A DNA stretch of 12,989 bases from an uncultured Clostridia bacterium (GTDB lineage: Bacteria; Bacillota; Clostridia; Christensenellales; Aristaeellaceae). The position numbers and the translations under genes are program-made. The first letter of the stretch is position 1, and every line of letters begins with the position of its first letter. Of the stretch, positions 1-6,992 are shown piece after piece. Under the pieces are notes generated by a model, which was not told where the DNA came from, made no database searches, and saw only the letters and a program-made list of their open reading frames with translations. The DNA lies in the NCBI GenBank assembly GCA_946496415.1, contig CAMMGP010000013.1:1-12989 (forward strand). Reading direction: 5' to 3'.

Positions 1-54
1 ACTCGCGACCTCCACCTTGGCAAGGTGGCGCTCTACCAACTGAGCTACTACCGC
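1..54 (-). tRNA. tRNA-Gly (GCC), 3' part cut off by the window start
   Basis: The reverse complement begins GCGGTAG-TA-GCTC and folds as acceptor, D arm (GCTC/GAGC) and anticodon stem CCACC/GGTGG around the loop TTGCCAA, whose middle bases GCC (positions 19-21) decode glycine. The sequence stops inside the T arm (GCGAG-T), so the 3' acceptor strand and CCA lie outside the window. It lies 50 bases downstream of tRNA-Leu on the same strand and is most likely co-transcribed with it. Confidence 0.93.
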
Positions 55-104
55 AAAACGATGGGCGACCGACGCCGGCAGGGAAAGCAAGCGCTGATGG
101 AAAC

Positions 105-187
105 TGGTGCGGGCGAAGAGACTCGAACTCATACGCCTGTGGCACCAGATCCTAAATCTGGCGCGTCTGCCATTCCGCCACGCCCGC
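105..187 (-). tRNA. tRNA-Leu (UAG) with encoded CCA
   Basis: The reverse complement has a 7-bp acceptor stem GCGGGCG/CGCCCGC, discriminator A and an encoded CCA (105-107). The anticodon stem CCAGA/TCTGG closes the loop TTTAGGA, giving anticodon UAG (positions 152-154) for leucine CUN codons. A long variable arm with a GCC/GGC stem is the class II feature expected of tRNA-Leu. The T loop TTCGAGT is canonical. The T stem as read (ATGAG/CTCTT) holds one T-T mismatch, which is unusual but does not remove the fold. The gene is complete at 83 bases including CCA. Confidence 0.95.
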
Positions 188-247
188 ACGCTGCATACGA
201 CCCGCATGGCGCTTCGGCTCCCGACTCCCAAATCAGGACGCTTATTT

Positions 248-276
248 ATTATACTCTATGCGCCGTCGCTTGTCAA
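248..276 (-). promoter_or_regulatory. Consensus sigma-A promoter of the tRNA-Leu/tRNA-Gly unit
   Basis: On the minus strand TTGACA (271-276) and TATAAT (248-253) both match the consensus exactly and are 17 bases apart (254-270). The expected start is near 241, about 55 bases upstream of mature tRNA-Leu, leaving a short 5' leader to be removed by RNase P. A perfect consensus promoter is typical of stable RNA genes. Confidence 0.9.
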
Positions 277-444
277 GGCGGAAACGGCAATTTTTTTCTG
301 CGTCGCTATCGCGGTTGTTCACCGGCCGCGCGGAAACAGAAAGCAGGCGATGGCGGAGGGGTCCGCGCCGTTCGTCCATCCCCTTGAAGGGGAAAAGGGC
401 GAATTTCTGCCGCGGAAACGTCGAGGATTTTCGCGGGCGGGGGA
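277..444. other. Intergenic stretch without a recognised gene
   Basis: Between the tRNA promoter and the aldo/keto reductase promoter no reading frame has a convincing ribosome-binding site or a recognisable product. A T run at 290-297 follows an imperfect hairpin, and a small CCCCTTGAAGGGG palindrome lies around 380-392. Neither can be tied to a transcript. Confidence 0.5.
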
Positions 445-473
445 TTGACATCGTTTTTCAACCGTGCTAGAGT
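445..473 (+). promoter_or_regulatory. Promoter for the aldo/keto reductase gene
   Basis: TTGACA at 445-450 is a perfect -35 box. Seventeen bases downstream TAGAGT (468-473) matches four of six -10 positions. TATAGG at 473-478 is an alternative -10 but would need a 22-base spacer. The start would lie near 480, giving a 5' untranslated region of about 55 bases before the ATG at 536. Confidence 0.65.
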
Positions 474-535
474 ATAGGCAGGGCGGCGCGGGTGCGCCGC
501 TTCGCAAATGATGTCTTTGACAGGGGGGTATATTT

Positions 536-1540
536 ATGCAATATGGTCATATCGACCACGTTTCCAAGCCCATTTCCCATATCGTCTTCGGCACCGCCAC
601 GCCGAAGATGTTCGCGGCCTTCCGCTCGGTTTATGGCGAGGCTCCGGATTTTGACGCGCGCCTGCAGGCGGCTTTCCAGCTTCTGGACGATATGTATGCC
701 GAGGGCGTGAACTGTTTTGACTGCTCCGACCACTACGGCGAGGAACCGCTGGGCGAGTGGCTGGAGGCGCGCGGTTTGCACGACAAGGTGGTCATCCTCA
801 CCAAGGGCGCGCATCACAACCGCTGGCGCAAGCGCGTAACGGACTATGACATCCTCCACGACGCCCACAACTCGCTGGCCAAACTCAAGACCAACCACCT
901 GGACATCTATATGCTCCACCGCGACGACCCCACCGTGCCTGTTGGCCCCATCGTCGAAGTGCTCAACCGCCTCTATGACGAGGGCAAGATCGGCGCTTTC
1001 GGCGGCTCGAACTGGACGGTTGAGCGCACGGAGGAGGCCAACGACTACGCCCTCAAGCACGGCCTGCAGCCCTTCACCGTGGCCAGCCCCAACTTCGGCC
1101 TCGCCGATCAGCTGGGCGACCCTTGGGGCGGCGGATGCGTGACCATCTCCGGCCCGGAGAACAAGCCCGACCGCGAGTGGTACGCCAGAAATCATATCCC
1201 CGTGTTCGCCTATTCAACGATGGCGCGCGGCTTCTTCTCCGGCCGGCTCGAGAGCGCGCATCCGGAAAAGGCCGGCGAGGTGCTGGACGAAGCGGGCATG
1301 AAGGGTTACTGCTATCCGCAGAACTTCGAACGCCTGCGCCGCTGCGAAATTCTGGCCAGGGAAAAGGGCATGAGCGTGGCGCAGATCGCCATGGCGTGGA
1401 TCTTCAACCAGAAGGATCTCGACGTCTACGCCCTCACCAGCCCCGTGACGCGCGAGATGATGCGCACCAACGTCGACGCCTCGGAGATCCGCCTCACCGA
1501 GGACGAGTGCAAGTGGCTCGATCTGGAGATTGAGCGCTGA
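536..1540 (+). CDS. Aldo/keto reductase family oxidoreductase
   Basis: This 334-residue cytosolic protein belongs to the aldo/keto reductases, NAD(P)H-dependent (beta/alpha)8-barrel enzymes that reduce carbonyl groups. The AKR catalytic tetrad can be placed in order: Asp62 and Tyr67 in NCFDCSDHYG, Lys90 in VVILTKG, and His128 in DIYMLHRDD. The GAFGGSNW segment near residues 153-160 matches the barrel strand that follows in related enzymes, and YSTMARGFFSGR around 225-236 belongs to the cofactor-binding side. The ATG is preceded by an AGGGGGG ribosome-binding site at suitable spacing and by a TTGACA promoter. Length is normal for the family. The substrate cannot be read from sequence. It is followed by a hairpin and then proC on the same strand, with no obvious biochemical link. 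Confidence 0.9.
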   Translation: MQYGHIDHVSKPISHIVFGTATPKMFAAFRSVYGEAPDFDARLQAAFQLLDDMYAEGVNCFDCSDHYGEEPLGEWLEARGLHDKVVILTKGAHHNRWRKRVTDYDILHDAHNSLAKLKTNHLDIYMLHRDDPTVPVGPIVEVLNRLYDEGKIGAFGGSNWTVERTEEANDYALKHGLQPFTVASPNFGLADQLGDPWGGGCVTISGPENKPDREWYARNHIPVFAYSTMARGFFSGRLESAHPEKAGEVLDEAGMKGYCYPQNFERLRRCEILAREKGMSVAQIAMAWIFNQKDLDVYALTSPVTREMMRTNVDASEIRLTEDECKWLDLEIER

Positions 1541-1548
1541 GAGCATTT

Positions 1549-1589
1549 TCCGGCCCGAGGGACGTTAGCGCGCCCTCTGGCCGGATTTT
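1549..1589 (+). terminator. Hairpin with short T run between the reductase gene and proC
   Basis: CCGGCC and GAGGG (1550-1561, with one unpaired C) pair with CCCTC and GGCCGG (1573-1584, with one unpaired T) around an 11-base loop, followed directly by ATTTT (1585-1589). This has the form of a rho-independent terminator with a short U tract. It would end the reductase transcript or lower read-through into proC. I see no separate strong promoter for proC in the short remaining gap, so partial read-through is likely. Confidence 0.65.
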
Positions 1590-1607
1590 ACGCCAAGGAG
1601 GAGAACC

Positions 1608-2396
1608 ATGGAAAAACGCATCGGCTTTATCGGCTTTGGCAATATCGCGCAGGCCGTCGCCCGCGGATTGACGGCCACCGGCGCCTGCGCCGCGGAGCGC
1701 CTTTGCGCCTGCGCGGCGCATTTCGACCGCCTGCAAAAAAACGCCGCCGCGCTGGGCGTACGGGCATTCGAACGCGCGGAGGACGTCGTTTCCTGGAGCG
1801 ATTTTGTCGTTCTCGCCGTCAAGCCCTATATGGTGGAGGCGGTGCTCGCGCCGCTGCGCGAATTGCTTGCGGACAAAGTCCTGATTTCCGTAGTCTCGGG
1901 CTACGATTTCGCGGCCTATGAAAAGCTCCTGTCGCCGAAAACCCGCCACATCAGCGCCATTCCCAATACGCCCATCGCTGTGGGCGAGGGCATCATGATC
2001 TGCGAGGATCGCCATTCCCTGCGCGCGGAAGAAATGGCGGACTTTGAGGCCGTCTTTGGCCGCGTCGCCATGCTCGAGAGCGTGCCCGCGCGGCTGTTCT
2101 CCATCGCCGGCACGCTCAGCGGCTGCACGCCCGCCTATACCGCCATGTATCTGGAAGCCCTTGCCGACGCGGGCGTCAAGCACGGCCTGCCCCGCGCCAC
2201 GGCCTATCGCGTCGCCGCCAAGATGCTCTGCGGCACGGGCAAACTCTATCTGGAAACCGGAACGCACCCGGGTGCGATGAAGGACGCGGTCTGTTCTCCC
2301 GGCGGCACCACGATCCGCGGCGTCGCCGCGTTGGAGCGGGGCGGTTTCCGCGCCGCCGTCCTCGACGCCATCGACGCGGCGGAAGGGGAAGCGTAG
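1608..2396 (+). CDS. proC: Pyrroline-5-carboxylate reductase
   Basis: This 262-residue enzyme performs the last step of proline synthesis, reducing 1-pyrroline-5-carboxylate to L-proline with NAD(P)H. The N terminus is a Rossmann dinucleotide fold with IGFIGFGNIAQA (residues 5-16) and the second-half strand FVVLAVKP (66-73). Residues 118-127 carry the IPNTP segment expected near the substrate. The C-terminal dimerisation domain holds SGCTPAY (171-177), where most family members have SGSGPAY, and the family signature from HPGAMKD to SPGGTTIRG (220-238). The length is normal. The ATG has an excellent AAGGAGG site at 1595-1601. The gene lies downstream of an aldo/keto reductase with a partial terminator between them, and a strong terminator follows its stop. 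Confidence 0.95.
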   Translation: MEKRIGFIGFGNIAQAVARGLTATGACAAERLCACAAHFDRLQKNAAALGVRAFERAEDVVSWSDFVVLAVKPYMVEAVLAPLRELLADKVLISVVSGYDFAAYEKLLSPKTRHISAIPNTPIAVGEGIMICEDRHSLRAEEMADFEAVFGRVAMLESVPARLFSIAGTLSGCTPAYTAMYLEALADAGVKHGLPRATAYRVAAKMLCGTGKLYLETGTHPGAMKDAVCSPGGTTIRGVAALERGGFRAAVLDAIDAAEGEA

Positions 2397-2407
2397 CCAG
2401 AGGTGTG

Positions 2408-2437
2408 AACAGGGACGCCTTTCAGCGTTCCTGTTTT
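2408..2437 (+). terminator. Rho-independent terminator of proC, overlapping the end of the convergent folate gene
   Basis: An 11-bp stem (AACAGGGACGC, 2408-2418, with GCGTTCCTGTT, 2425-2435; one G-T pair) encloses a six-base loop and ends in a TTTT run (2434-2437). The T run is only on the plus side, so it serves proC. The right half of the stem also encodes the last codons and stop of the minus-strand 5-formyltetrahydrofolate cyclo-ligase. Confidence 0.8.
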
Positions 2438-2991
2438 GCTAAGATCATTCCCGCTTCCGTCGCCACCGCGTCTACGGCCGCGTCGTGCTCCGCGTGCGGC
2501 ACGCCATCAAGCAGCGCCCGCCTGCGGCAGAGGCAGATAGACGGCTTTGCCGCGCTTTCCAGAAAACGGTCGTAGTAACCGCCGCCGTAGCCGAGGCGAT
2601 GGCCGCTTCTGTCCGCGGCAAGGCAGGGGACGAGTATGAGGTCGATCTCTTCCGGCGGCACGAGGGGCGCGTCCTCCGCCGGTTCCAGCAGCCCGTAGGC
2701 GGCGGGCACGAGCGCGCCCAGCGCAGCGATCTCGCGCGCCTCCATGCGCCCTTTGCCCAAACAGCGCGGCGCGCAGACGCGCTTGCCCTCCTTGAGCGCC
2801 ACCTCGATGAGCGCGCGTGTGTCCACCTCGCAGCCGACGCTGACATAGGCAAACACCGTCCCCGCCGCTCGCCACGCCTCGCTTGCCAGCACAAGGCGGG
2901 CGATGGCGACGTCGGCGCTTTGCCGGTATTCCGCTTCCCAGCCCTCGCGCGCGGCCTTCATGCGCCGCCGCAGGGCGTTTTTTTCCTCCAT
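2422..2991 (-). CDS. 5-formyltetrahydrofolate cyclo-ligase (methenyl-THF synthetase)
   Basis: This 189-residue cytosolic enzyme converts 5-formyltetrahydrofolate to 5,10-methenyltetrahydrofolate with ATP, returning a storage or inhibitory folate to one-carbon metabolism. The family signature GYGGGYYDRFL (residues 134-144), preceded by RSGHRL, is the most telling match. The basic N terminus (KNALRRRMK) is typical of the ATP-binding start of the family. The ATG at 2991 was chosen because AGGAGG precedes it at good spacing and MEEKNALRRR is the usual family start. The open frame continues upstream to 3426 but overlaps the thioesterase gene and shows no homology there. It is the last gene of the pheS-pheT-thioesterase run. 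Its final codons lie in the convergent proC terminator. Confidence 0.92.
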   Translation of the reverse strand: MEEKNALRRRMKAAREGWEAEYRQSADVAIARLVLASEAWRAAGTVFAYVSVGCEVDTRALIEVALKEGKRVCAPRCLGKGRMEAREIAALGALVPAAYGLLEPAEDAPLVPPEEIDLILVPCLAADRSGHRLGYGGGYYDRFLESAAKPSICLCRRRALLDGVPHAEHDAAVDAVATEAGMILAKQER

Positions 2992-3018
2992 GGGGCGCGC
3001 CTCCTCTCCAGAAAAGCG

Positions 3019-3052
3019 TTTGCGCCGGAGCGGTCTCCCGTCCCGGCGCAAA
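3019..3052 (-). other. Intercistronic GC-rich hairpin between the thioesterase and cyclo-ligase genes
   Basis: A perfect 10-bp inverted repeat, TTTGCGCCGG at 3019-3028 and its complement at 3043-3052, encloses a 14-base loop. In the minus-strand transcript it is followed by CGCTTTTC, a poor U tract, so it may be a weak terminator, attenuator or stability element within the operon. Confidence 0.5.
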
Positions 3053-3068
3053 GCGCAAGCGTTCAGCC

Positions 3069-3446
3069 TCAGCCCTGTTTCTTGGCCTCGGCCTTTTCCA
3101 GAAAGCGCGCGCTCTTGACCGCCACGCGCTTGTGGGTGGCGCGGCCGATGAGCCCAGCCTCGTCGAAAGCCTCGATGGTGAAATCGTAACTCCTGCCCTC
3201 GTGGGCGGTGAGCGTGGCTTCCGCCCAGACGCGCATGCCCACAGGCGTAGCCGAGAGGTGCTCGACGCTGATCTGCGCGCCGACGGTGGAAATGCCCTCC
3301 TCCAAGGTTTCGGCGATGGCGTTGCAGGCGGCCTGCTCCATCAGCGCCACCAGCGCCGGCGTGGCGAACACGGGAAGCTGGCCGCTGGCCATGGAAGCGG
3401 CGGTGTTTTTGTCGTTGACGACCCATTCTGCGGTGCCGACTTGCAT
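3069..3446 (-). CDS. Hotdog-fold thioesterase, FlK-like family
   Basis: This 125-residue protein fits the single-domain hotdog thioesterases related to fluoroacetyl-CoA thioesterase FlK. The family catalytic residues can be placed: Thr29 in VFATPA, Glu37 in LMEQAA and His63 in SVEHLSATPVG. The Thr-to-Glu (8) and Glu-to-His (26) distances equal those I recall for FlK (Thr42, Glu50, His76). Family members hydrolyse acyl-CoA thioesters. The substrate here is unknown and fluoroacetyl-CoA should not be assumed. The ATG at 3446 has GGAAAGGA upstream. It lies 55 bases downstream of pheT and ahead of the folate cyclo-ligase on the same strand, which suggests co-transcription and a housekeeping, perhaps metabolite-repair, role (inference). 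Confidence 0.82.
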   Translation of the reverse strand: MQVGTAEWVVNDKNTAASMASGQLPVFATPALVALMEQAACNAIAETLEEGISTVGAQISVEHLSATPVGMRVWAEATLTAHEGRSYDFTIEAFDEAGLIGRATHKRVAVKSARFLEKAEAKKQG

Positions 3447-3461
3447 TCTTCTATCCTTTCC

Positions 3462-3493
3462 CGGCGCGGGGAAGCGTCCGCCACCCCGCGCCG
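3462..3493 (-). other. Intercistronic GC-rich hairpin between pheT and the thioesterase gene
   Basis: CGGCGCGGGG (3462-3471) pairs perfectly with CCCCGCGCCG (3484-3493) around a 12-base loop. No U tract follows on the minus strand. It occupies most of the 55-base gap, so it may protect or help process the pheST message or lower downstream expression. Confidence 0.5.
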
Positions 3494-3501
3494 CATGCAG
3501 C

Positions 3502-5889
3502 TTACTTGCGAATTTCCGCGCCGAAGTTCGTCTCCAGCGCCTTGAGGATCTTGTCCATGCTGGCCTGTATCTCCGCGTCGGTCAGCGTGCGGTCGCTGGC
3601 GCGGAAGGTGAGCGCGTAGGCGACGCTCTTTTTGCCCTCGCCAAGCTTTTCGCCGCGGTAGACGTCGAACAGGCGAGCCTCTTCCAGCGTCTTGCCGCCG
3701 GCCTTTTCGATGCAGTCGAGCATGTCTCCGGCGCGCGCCGCTTCCTTGACGACGATGGCGATGTCGCGGGAGACGGCGGGGAAGCGCGGCAGTTCCTTGA
3801 CGCCGTAGATGGGCTTGGCCATCGCCATCAGCGCCGTGAGATCGACTTCCAGCACATACACGCGGCCGTCGATGTCGAAGCGCGCGGCCACGTCGGGGTG
3901 AATCTCGCCCAGCGCGGCAAAGCGCTCGTTGTCGTGCGCCAGCACGGCGCGGCGGCCGGGATGGTAGTAGACCTCGCCGCCCTCCTCGGCCTTGCAGTCG
4001 ACGCCAAACGCCGCCGCCAGCCAGGTGCCGATCTCCTTGACGGTGTAGAAGTCCACGTCCGGGCCGTACATACCCACGCAGAGCATGGGGTGTTCCTCGG
4101 GCAGTTCGCCCTTCGCGCGCGGCTCGAAGGCGTTGGAAAGTTCAAACAGTTTCGCCTCGGCCACGCCGCGGTGCAGGTTGCCCTCGAGCGTGTTGAGCAT
4201 GGAGGGCACCAGCGTGGTGCGCATCACCGAGGTATCCTCGCCCAGCGGATTGCGCAGCTGCACGGGGTTAAGCCGCCAGTCCGCCGAGGGGATGCCCAGA
4301 TGCTCCAGCCAGCGCGGGCTGATGAAGGAGTAGTTGAGGATTTCATAAAGCCCCATGCCCACCAGTTCGCGGCGCGCGCGGGAGATGAACTTCTGCTTGT
4401 CGGAGCGGAAACCGGCCATCGTCTCCGTGCGCATCAGCGTGGAGGGGATGTGCTCGTAGCCGACCATGCGCAGCACTTCCTCGGCGATGTCGGCCTCAGT
4501 CTCGATGTCCTGCCGCCAGGCGGGGGGCTCGCAGGTGAGTATGTCCCCGGCCAGCACAGTCTCGATATTGAGGTCGTTTAAGATGTCCTCCATGCGCTCG
4601 CCAGGCACGGACACGCCGTTGAGGCCGCAAATGCGCTTGACGCTGGCTTCCACCACGCGCGGCTCGATGGGATGCGGGTAGTTGTCATACGCCCCGGGCA
4701 CCACCTTGCCGCAGCCGAGCATGTTCACCAGCATGCAGGCGCGCTCCAGCGCCTCCATGGAACCGGCGGCGCACACGCCCTTTTCAAAGCGGCCGCTGGC
4801 CTCGGTGCGCATGCCCAGCTTGCGGGCGGTGACGCGGTTGTTGGCACGGTCGAAGGCCGCGGACTCGAACAGCACGCGCACCGTCCCTTCGACGATCTCC
4901 GATTCTTCGCCGCCCATGATGCCGGCCAGGCCGGTGGCGTTTTCGTGGTCGGCGATGACCAGCATCGTATCGTCCAGCACGTGCTCCTTGCCGTCCAGCG
5001 TGGTCAGCATTTCGCCCTGCCGCGCGCGGCGCACGACGATGGTCTGGTCACGCACCTTGGAAAGGTCGAAGGCGTGCATAGGCTGGCCTGTTTCCAGCAT
5101 GACGAAGTTGGTGATGTCCACGATGTTGTTGATGGGTCGCACGCCCGCGCCGTAGAGGTATTCGCGCATCCACTTCGGCGAGGGGCCGATCTTTACTTCA
5201 TCAATGACGCGGGCGCAGTAGCGGGGGCAGTTCTCGGTATCTTCGACGATGACGGTGGCGTAGTCCTCGAACGCGCCCTTGCCGTCCTCTTCGACGGCGA
5301 TCTCCGGCATCACGCAGTGCTCGCCGAGCACGGCGGCGCTCTCGCGGGCGATGCCCCAGACGCTCAGGCAGTCCGGGCGGTTGGCCAGGATCTCATAGTC
5401 CACCACGTCGTCGCCAAGGCCGAACACTTCCTTTACATCCGTGCCGGGCGCGTACTCCTCCTGAAAGACGAGTATGCCCTTGTCGCCGATGTGCGGATAC
5501 AGCCCTTCCGGCACGTCCAGTTCCGGGCCGGAGCAGATCATGCCCTGACTCTCCACGCCGCGCAGCTTGCCGCGCTTGATTTTGCCGCCCGGCAGGCGCG
5601 CGCCTTCCAGCGCCACCGGCACAAGCTGGCCCGCGGCCACGTTCGGCGCGCCGCAGACAATCTGCAGGGGCGCCTCGCCGCCCACATCCACCGTGCATAC
5701 GTGCAGATGGTCGCTGTTGGGGTGGTCTTCGCAGGTAAGCACGCGGCCCACCACCACGCCGTCAAACTGTTCGCCGGTCTTGTCTACGCCCTCCACGGCG
5801 GTGCCGGTCATGATCATGCGGGAGGCGTATTCCTGCGGCGCCATGTTGACGTCCACATATTCCCGCAGCCATTTCATGGGAATTTTCAT
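3502..5889 (-). CDS. pheT: Phenylalanyl-tRNA synthetase beta subunit
   Basis: This 795-residue protein is the beta subunit of the heterotetrameric cytosolic PheRS, which forms Phe-tRNA(Phe) with PheS and carries the editing site. Domains in order: an N-terminal EMAP/OB tRNA-binding domain (about 42-152, containing CEDHPNSDHLHVC), the B3/B4 editing domain (about 210-385, with RPINNIVDITNFVMLETGQP at 251-270), the B5 domain (about 405-475, with WRQDIETEADIAEEVLRMVG at 458-477), the catalytic-like core (about 480-690), and a C-terminal ferredoxin-fold anticodon-binding domain (about 700-795, starting PRFPAVSRDIAIVV). The length is normal for the full bacterial type. The ATG follows pheS by 13 bases, and an AAGGAGGG site overlaps the pheS stop, indicating translational coupling. 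Expression should follow the T-box upstream of pheS. Confidence 0.98.
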   Translation of the reverse strand: MKIPMKWLREYVDVNMAPQEYASRMIMTGTAVEGVDKTGEQFDGVVVGRVLTCEDHPNSDHLHVCTVDVGGEAPLQIVCGAPNVAAGQLVPVALEGARLPGGKIKRGKLRGVESQGMICSGPELDVPEGLYPHIGDKGILVFQEEYAPGTDVKEVFGLGDDVVDYEILANRPDCLSVWGIARESAAVLGEHCVMPEIAVEEDGKGAFEDYATVIVEDTENCPRYCARVIDEVKIGPSPKWMREYLYGAGVRPINNIVDITNFVMLETGQPMHAFDLSKVRDQTIVVRRARQGEMLTTLDGKEHVLDDTMLVIADHENATGLAGIMGGEESEIVEGTVRVLFESAAFDRANNRVTARKLGMRTEASGRFEKGVCAAGSMEALERACMLVNMLGCGKVVPGAYDNYPHPIEPRVVEASVKRICGLNGVSVPGERMEDILNDLNIETVLAGDILTCEPPAWRQDIETEADIAEEVLRMVGYEHIPSTLMRTETMAGFRSDKQKFISRARRELVGMGLYEILNYSFISPRWLEHLGIPSADWRLNPVQLRNPLGEDTSVMRTTLVPSMLNTLEGNLHRGVAEAKLFELSNAFEPRAKGELPEEHPMLCVGMYGPDVDFYTVKEIGTWLAAAFGVDCKAEEGGEVYYHPGRRAVLAHDNERFAALGEIHPDVAARFDIDGRVYVLEVDLTALMAMAKPIYGVKELPRFPAVSRDIAIVVKEAARAGDMLDCIEKAGGKTLEEARLFDVYRGEKLGEGKKSVAYALTFRASDRTLTDAEIQASMDKILKALETNFGAEIRK

Positions 5890-5902
5890 CGCTTCGCCCT
5901 CC

Positions 5903-6925
5903 TTAGCGGAACTGCGCCAGGAAGCGCAGGTCGTTTTCGTACATCAGCCGCAGGTTGGGGATGTTGTACTTGAGCAGCGCGATGCGCTCAAGGCCCATTC
6001 CGAAGGCGAAGCCGGTGTATCGCTTCGAGTCGATGCCGCACATGTCGAGCACCTTGGGGTTGACCATGCCCGCGCCCAGCACCTCTATCCAGCCCGTGCC
6101 CTTGCACATGCGGCAGCCCTTGCCGTGGCAGCTTGCGCAGGTGAGATCGACCTCCGCGGACGGCTCCGTGAAGGGGAAGAACGAGGGGCGGAAGCGCGTG
6201 GTCACGCCCTCGCCGAACAGGCGCGCGGCAAAGGCGTCCAGTGTACCCTTGAGGTCGCCCATGGTCACGCCCTCGTCGATGACCAGGCCTTCCATCTGGT
6301 GGAACACCGGCGAATGGGTGGCGTCGGCTTCGTCGGCGCGGTAGACGCGGCCGGGGCAGACGATGCGGATGGGCGGCTTGCGCGTGGTCATGATGCGCGC
6401 CTGCACGGGCGAGGTGTGCGTGCGCAAAACGATGTTGTCATCGATATAGAAGGTGTCCTGCGCGTCGCGGGCGGGATGGTTCTTGGGCAGGTTGAGCAGT
6501 TCAAAGTTGTAGTGGTCGTACTCGACCTCCGGCCCTTCGACCACCTCGTAGCCCATGCCCACGAAAATTTCCACCAATTCTTCCTGCACGGTGTACAGGG
6601 GGTTGGGTGCGCCGGCGGAACGGGGCCGTACCGGCATGGTCACGTCGATGGCCTCGCGCTTTAAGCGCTCTTCCTTTTCCTTTTCGCGCAGCACGGCCGC
6701 GCGCGCCTCCAGCGCCTCCTCGATGGCGGCGCGGGTTTCGTTGACCATCTGGCCCATCTTCGGCCGCTCCTCGGCGGGCAGCTTGCCCATGCCGCGCAGT
6801 ATGCCGGTCAGTTCGCCCTTTTTGCCGAGCACGCTGACGCGCAACTGCTCCAATGCGGCGGTGTCCTGTGCCTCCGCCAGCTGCGCAAGCGCCTTCTCCC
6901 GGATCGTTTGAAGCTGCTGTTCCAA
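5903..6925 (-). CDS. pheS: Phenylalanyl-tRNA synthetase alpha subunit, TTG start
   Basis: This 340-residue protein is the catalytic alpha subunit of PheRS. An N-terminal coiled coil (about 1-90) binds tRNA and is followed by the class II core: motif 1 region GPEVEYDHYNFELLN (131-145), motif 2 region GRVYRADEADATHSPVFHQM (192-211), FRPSFFPFTEPSAEVD (245-260), and motif 3 GFAFGMGLERIALLKY (305-320). A CxxC-x4-CxxC group (Cys263, 266, 271, 274) is present, as in many Firmicute PheS proteins. The start is set at TTG 6925: GGAG lies 8 bases upstream and MEQQLQTIRE begins the usual N-terminal helix. The frame stays open to a TTG at 6982, but that codon is in the loop of the T-box terminator and cannot be the start. 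pheT follows 13 bases downstream. Confidence 0.96.
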   Translation of the reverse strand: MEQQLQTIREKALAQLAEAQDTAALEQLRVSVLGKKGELTGILRGMGKLPAEERPKMGQMVNETRAAIEEALEARAAVLREKEKEERLKREAIDVTMPVRPRSAGAPNPLYTVQEELVEIFVGMGYEVVEGPEVEYDHYNFELLNLPKNHPARDAQDTFYIDDNIVLRTHTSPVQARIMTTRKPPIRIVCPGRVYRADEADATHSPVFHQMEGLVIDEGVTMGDLKGTLDAFAARLFGEGVTTRFRPSFFPFTEPSAEVDLTCASCHGKGCRMCKGTGWIEVLGAGMVNPKVLDMCGIDSKRYTGFAFGMGLERIALLKYNIPNLRLMYENDLRFLAQFR

Positions 6926-6961
6926 AATAAACACTCCTTTTCTCCGCGACGCGCGGGGTAC

Positions 6962-6992
6962 AAAAAAGCCCCGCCCCGGCAAGGGGCGAAGC
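6962..6992 (-). terminator. Intrinsic terminator of the pheST T-box
   Basis: On the minus strand GCTTCGCCCC (6983-6992) pairs with GGGGCGGGGC (6968-6977), 10 bp with two G-T pairs, around a five-base loop, followed by TTTTTT (6962-6967). It lies just after the T-box core and before the pheS ribosome-binding site, as the T-box mechanism requires. Confidence 0.93.

Noticed and set aside
262..297. Plus-strand hairpin followed by a T run
   Set aside because: The stem has an asymmetric bulge and no plus-strand gene lies upstream to be terminated; it overlaps the minus-strand tRNA promoter.
467..2267. Minus-strand frames opposite the reductase and proC genes
   Set aside because: The plus-strand products carry full catalytic motifs; these frames are GC-skew shadows.
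2992..3426. N-terminal extension of the folate cyclo-ligase frame
   Set aside because: The extension overlaps the thioesterase gene out of frame, lacks homology, and a strong ribosome-binding site marks the start at 2991.
3208..5973. Long plus-strand open frames across pheT
   Set aside because: They are antisense to pheT and the thioesterase gene, with shadow-type composition and no ribosome-binding sites.
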